A stretch of 64,000 nucleotides of DNA. Source: Incurvaria masculella (taxonomy: Eukaryota; Arthropoda; Insecta; Lepidoptera; Incurvariidae). The position numbers and the translations under genes were made by a program. Shown here piece by piece: positions 60,647 to 64,000 of the stretch (positions are counted from its first letter, which is position 1; each line of letters starts with the position of its first letter). The notes under the pieces were generated by a model that was not told where the DNA came from, did not search any database, and was given only the letters and a program-made list of their open reading frames with translations. Location of the stretch: contig OX335653.1 of NCBI GenBank assembly GCA_946894095.1, positions 17,303,001-17,367,000 of the forward strand, written 5' to 3'.

Positions 60647-61560
60647 AGAAAACAACGAAAATACTTTTGCAAATGTTAATCCAAACTACGGCCGATATAA
60701 AATGAAGATTGACTTTAAGTTAAGATTGATGCGCGCGGCAAAATACAATATAGGCAGGCGGCTCTCTCATTCTTTAAGAATTTTTCGTCGACCGCAAAGG
60801 ACGCCCAATCAATTACATTGTCAGAAGTTTCCCCCGAGGCGACGCGGCGCGCCTTTTCATTTGCGCGCCATCGATCTCCGAGAGGGCGAAATTTGTCAGC
60901 TTTCAATTAGCCAACGTGTTCTCTTAACCGAAATCTGAATTGATCTCGGAAACAATGATATCGCTGAACCGGGAGACACCCGCGTGTACAGTGGCGGGCG
61001 GTCCAAATTATACACTGCCTGTCGGAAAGTAAGATGGACAGTTAAATTACGTTGACTTTTAGCGATGGTTGTTAGGCTGACTATAAGCATATGACTAACC
61101 ATAGCATAGATTAAAGAGGAAAGGATAGATTGCCAACGACCTACCGGTGTTGAATAGTGATAGTAAATGTCCACAGGTGGCGTTGCAATTAACATTAAAT
61201 ACATAAAATAGAGACCGATGATTATCAATGGTGTGTTTTATTTACAACGCGATTCAAATAAGAATATGACGGGGCTCGTGACTAACTTCACTCGAATTCG
61301 CGAGGTAAGGTACGCGGCAACACCGCGGCAAAGTACTGAAGTTTGTGAAGTAAAGTGAGGGTTTTAGCAGTCTGACATTCAAAATGGCGGTGATCCTATC
61401 CTATTCTTATTTCAATCGCACTGTACAATGTCATTACCTTATTTATAGTGAAAATGTATCATGACGTCTACTAAGGCGAAATTTGGAATCAAGCTCAGTT
61501 TAATGACGGTCTAAATAGTTCTGGCAGTAATACCAGCGAAAATAAGCAGTTTTCGGCTAG
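60647..61560. other. no gene recognised
   Basis: 60-110-codon frames on both strands overlap and lack motifs. Confidence 0.35.
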
Positions 61561-61800
61561 TTTTTACGTTGCATGACTTCCTAATTAATCTAAATTGTGA
61601 CCCTTAGATTACAATCGCAGGTTAAAATTCTGTTTGTCCAGACCAAAAACGTTTCCCATACTTTTGAAAATCTGATTACAACTCTTCAATGTAGATGTCG
61701 TTGGATAACCTTAAATTTATGACATAACGTTAATGTCGTATCCATTAAATACATGAAATTATATTAATTTTTCATTTTTAGAAAAACAATATTTTACTCA
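61560..61800 (+). repeat. dispersed repeat pair with 30.6 kb
   Basis: GATTACAACTCTTCAATGTAG, ATTTATGACATAACGTTAATGTCGTATCCATTAAATACATGAAAT follow the order seen at 30700-30830. 41040-41110 may be a third, weaker relative. Confidence 0.5.
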
Positions 61801-62569
61801 AATCCATAAAGAGTGAGATTTCCGGAAAGAGCTTTTTATATACATGAATATATATTAGTTATATATTTAATATTTCTTGTCGTTAGATGAAGAATCCAAA
61901 CATTTTATGCAAATTCGTCATCTTGACATTTGACAGTTTACGTTGCAAAATTGTTTCTGGCTGGGGAATTAAGGTTGGGTCACTCTCACAGCCTGATCAA
62001 TCTGGGTTTATGCAAATGCATTGTACGCGAAAATCCAATATGGCGCCACGGCGAAGGTGACTGGGGGAGTAAATAATTCGGCAGGTGAGTGAGAGAGACC
62101 GAATGCTTATTTATGAAGCTTGCGATATGAAAAATTCGCGCGGAAAATGGCGAGCTTTATTACGAGGCGGTCTTATGAAAATTTCCACAAAACTTCTGAT
62201 GAATATTGATGAAGGTACACCCGGAAACAAACAAAAATATTAAAAAGAAAATTACACAATTTCCCCCAACCGAAGTTAAGCGAAGATTGCTTTTTAATCG
62301 TGAACTTTTCTTGGAACCCCGGAGAGCGGCGATGCAGGTGGCCAATTGTCCACTGCCCTTGCGAAAAAAATAAAAGATAATAAGTTACCTGCAAAAGATA
62401 AAATGTTAGTTGAATTAAAAATAATACAAACTTACCGATGCGTAGATTTCAGTCGAACCGTGAAACCTGCAAAACGGAAAACATGTTTTAAAATTTAAAT
62501 TTGTAAGAACATAACTGAACAATACCGTTTCATTCAATAGAGGAAATATTCTTAATCTTTTTTGTGGAA
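61801..62569. other. no gene recognised
   Basis: Nothing recognised. Confidence 0.3.
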
Positions 62570-62800
62570 CTGGACATCAATTGCTATCTGCTGTAATGTC
62601 GTGATACTATCCACACACTCCACAGAGACACTGGGTGCTATGCCATGACCTTCCGTTTATTTCGTGGCTATATGAAACTGAATGGCAAACATGAACAATT
62701 ATTATTGCCGCTTCGCCCACCTGTCATTCAAGTCAATGGTACTAAGCTGGGGGTTGGTACCATTACCGTTATCGCTACCACCTAATAAGTAAGGAACCAA
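62570..62800 (-). mobile_element. degenerate SINE
   Basis: CACTGGGTGCTATGCCATGACCTTCC, ACTGAATGGCAAACATGAACAATTATTATTGCCGCTTCG and GCTACCACCTAATAAGTAAGGAA follow the reverse SINE body; the TAAGTAAGGAA block is typical of 5S-headed copies. Confidence 0.6.
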
Positions 62801-63224
62801 CAGCTTGTAGTAATACAGATAGTTGTAATGCATCGTGTGTGCCTTGTTTTACGATATTTAATATTGAAACAACATCACTTCGTCGCTGCATAGACATTTT
62901 ACAGACATCCTATTCAACACAGAGTGCTCAGGAGCCGAAGAAACCAAAAAAATACACTGTTTCTTGTGCCAATTTCCGCAGGCAGAGTAACCCAACGAAC
63001 TTACTTGCCAGGCACCAAATATTGTGTAACTGCTACAACTAACCCCATAGCACTACTAGTCCGACCTGAATTCCTTAAAATATGGTTGAGAGACGCAATG
63101 ACTGGAGCCGGCGTGATGCTCTTGGACGGTTGCTGTTTGTGGGGACTGGTCTGATCCAGCTGGCTACATTTTACTCCAACTAGCATGTTCTTTGCAAAAC
63201 GAACTGATAATTGTCAAGAAATGC

Positions 63225-63455
63225 AGGCTTATTCCTGGAATTCCTGTTATCAGTAATCAGGAATCCTGAGTCCTGAAAACCACTTTTATAGCGGTTTTGA
63301 AGGCGATTTTTTCGACCGAAAACCTTGATTTAATTGAAATACTATGCTCCGAAATCTTTTCGTTAAGAAAATCGCTTTCAAAACCGTTATTAAAGCAGTT
63401 TTCTAGACTTTTGAGTTCCTGATTACGGAATTTCAGGAATAGGCCTGCTGTTGCA
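63225..63455. mobile_element. GCAGGCCTATTCCT foldback MITE, copy 4
   Basis: TGCAGGCTTATTCCTGGAATTCC...AATCAGGAATCCTGAG and the inverted TCCTGATTACGGAATTTCAGGAATAGGCCTGC; inner arms GAAAACCACTTTTATAGCGGTTTTGAAGGCGAT and reverse. Longest of the four. Confidence 0.85.
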
Positions 63456-63835
63456 TACGGCATGGATAGCTGATTTCTGTAAATTCATATTAATTTGGTG
63501 TGTTTACCTGTGTTTTTTATATTATCATCTACGACAAATACTTAGTTTAAATACTGCAATCAATTAAATATATTTATAAAAAAAAACTGGTAAGTACTGA
63601 TAAGCAGCGGCAAGCACTTTTGTAAACTAAGACTAACTGGACATTAAATAAAAATCCAGCGAAGTTTCCAGTCAGTTTTTCTTCGCTATAATTATAGAAC
63701 CTGCCAATTCGACGCCAAACGACAGTGTAGACAAAAGGGCATACTGAGAAATATCCAATACGTCTGCGACTAGGTTTTTAAAAATTGGAGACAGCTGGTC
63801 TGATAGTAGGCGCGCTCTATGACATATCTCTTTCA

Positions 63836-64000
63836 TTTTTAGGATTTCGTACCCAAAGGGTGCCAAAGGAACCCTATTACTAAACCTCCGCTATCCGTCC
63901 GTCCGTCCTTCTGTCACAGGGCTGTATCTCATGAATAGTAATAGGTAGGCAGCTGAAATTTTCACACAGTGTGCATTTATTTTGCCGCTATAAGAATAAA
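63836..64000 (+). repeat. GGGTTCC repeat, cut by the window end
   Basis: TTTTTAGGATTTCGTACCCAAAGGGTGCC to ATTTTGCCGCTATAA at the last base; the 3' half lies outside. Confidence 0.85.

Overview
This window looks like gene-poor, transposon-saturated DNA from an insect, most likely a moth or butterfly (Lepidoptera). The main clue is about thirteen copies of the short interspersed repeat that runs from GGGTTCCGTACC to TTGGCCGGTTTTT, which from memory is characteristic of lepidopteran genomes. Other clues are the Pao-type retrotransposon, RTE-, CR1- and jockey-like LINE remnants, a Helitron CTAG end, and very dense SINEs and MITEs. I recognise no host protein-coding exon, rRNA gene or functional tRNA gene in the 64 kb. 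The only long open reading frames belong to retroelements.

Layout. 0-4.2 kb: SINEs (one 5S-headed, three tRNA-headed) and a GGGTTCC repeat. 4.2-11.1 kb: an intact BEL/Pao LTR retrotransposon on the minus strand, with two apparently identical 358-bp LTRs, a GATAA target duplication, a primer-binding site matching tRNA-Tyr, an intact gag and an intact pol. Gag and pol are in one frame, separated by a single TAG in a tobamovirus-like readthrough context. 11-20 kb: MITEs, a second 5S-headed SINE, RTE LINE remnants, a TTAA-flanked MITE, and an AT-rich element built from ACGTATAAT motifs inside a GC-rich repeat. 20.8-22.2 kb: an internally deleted LINE that joins the start of ORF1 to the end of ORF2. 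22-37 kb: decayed LINE 3' ends, SINEs and MITEs. 37-48 kb: GGGTTCC repeats, foldback MITEs, a Helitron end, and a tandem array derived from a MITE (45.4-47.1 kb). 48-55 kb: a near-complete CR1/jockey-group LINE (ORF1 and ORF2, minus strand) with a second truncated copy of its 3' UTR beside it. 55-64 kb: more MITEs, a 90-bp-arm inverted repeat, SINEs and GGGTTCC repeats.

How the parts relate. The most interesting system is the SINE superfamily, with about 20 copies or fragments. One conserved body and a 3' stem-loop are attached either to a tRNA-like promoter head or to a head carrying the 5S rRNA internal control region. The 5S head itself starts with a tRNA-type A box, so it looks composite. 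Several nested or paralogous insertions give internal empty-site controls. The Pao element looks young and possibly competent. The large LINE has intact ORFs but an unusual 838-bp inter-ORF gap. All family assignments come from reading motifs by eye; no database search was possible.
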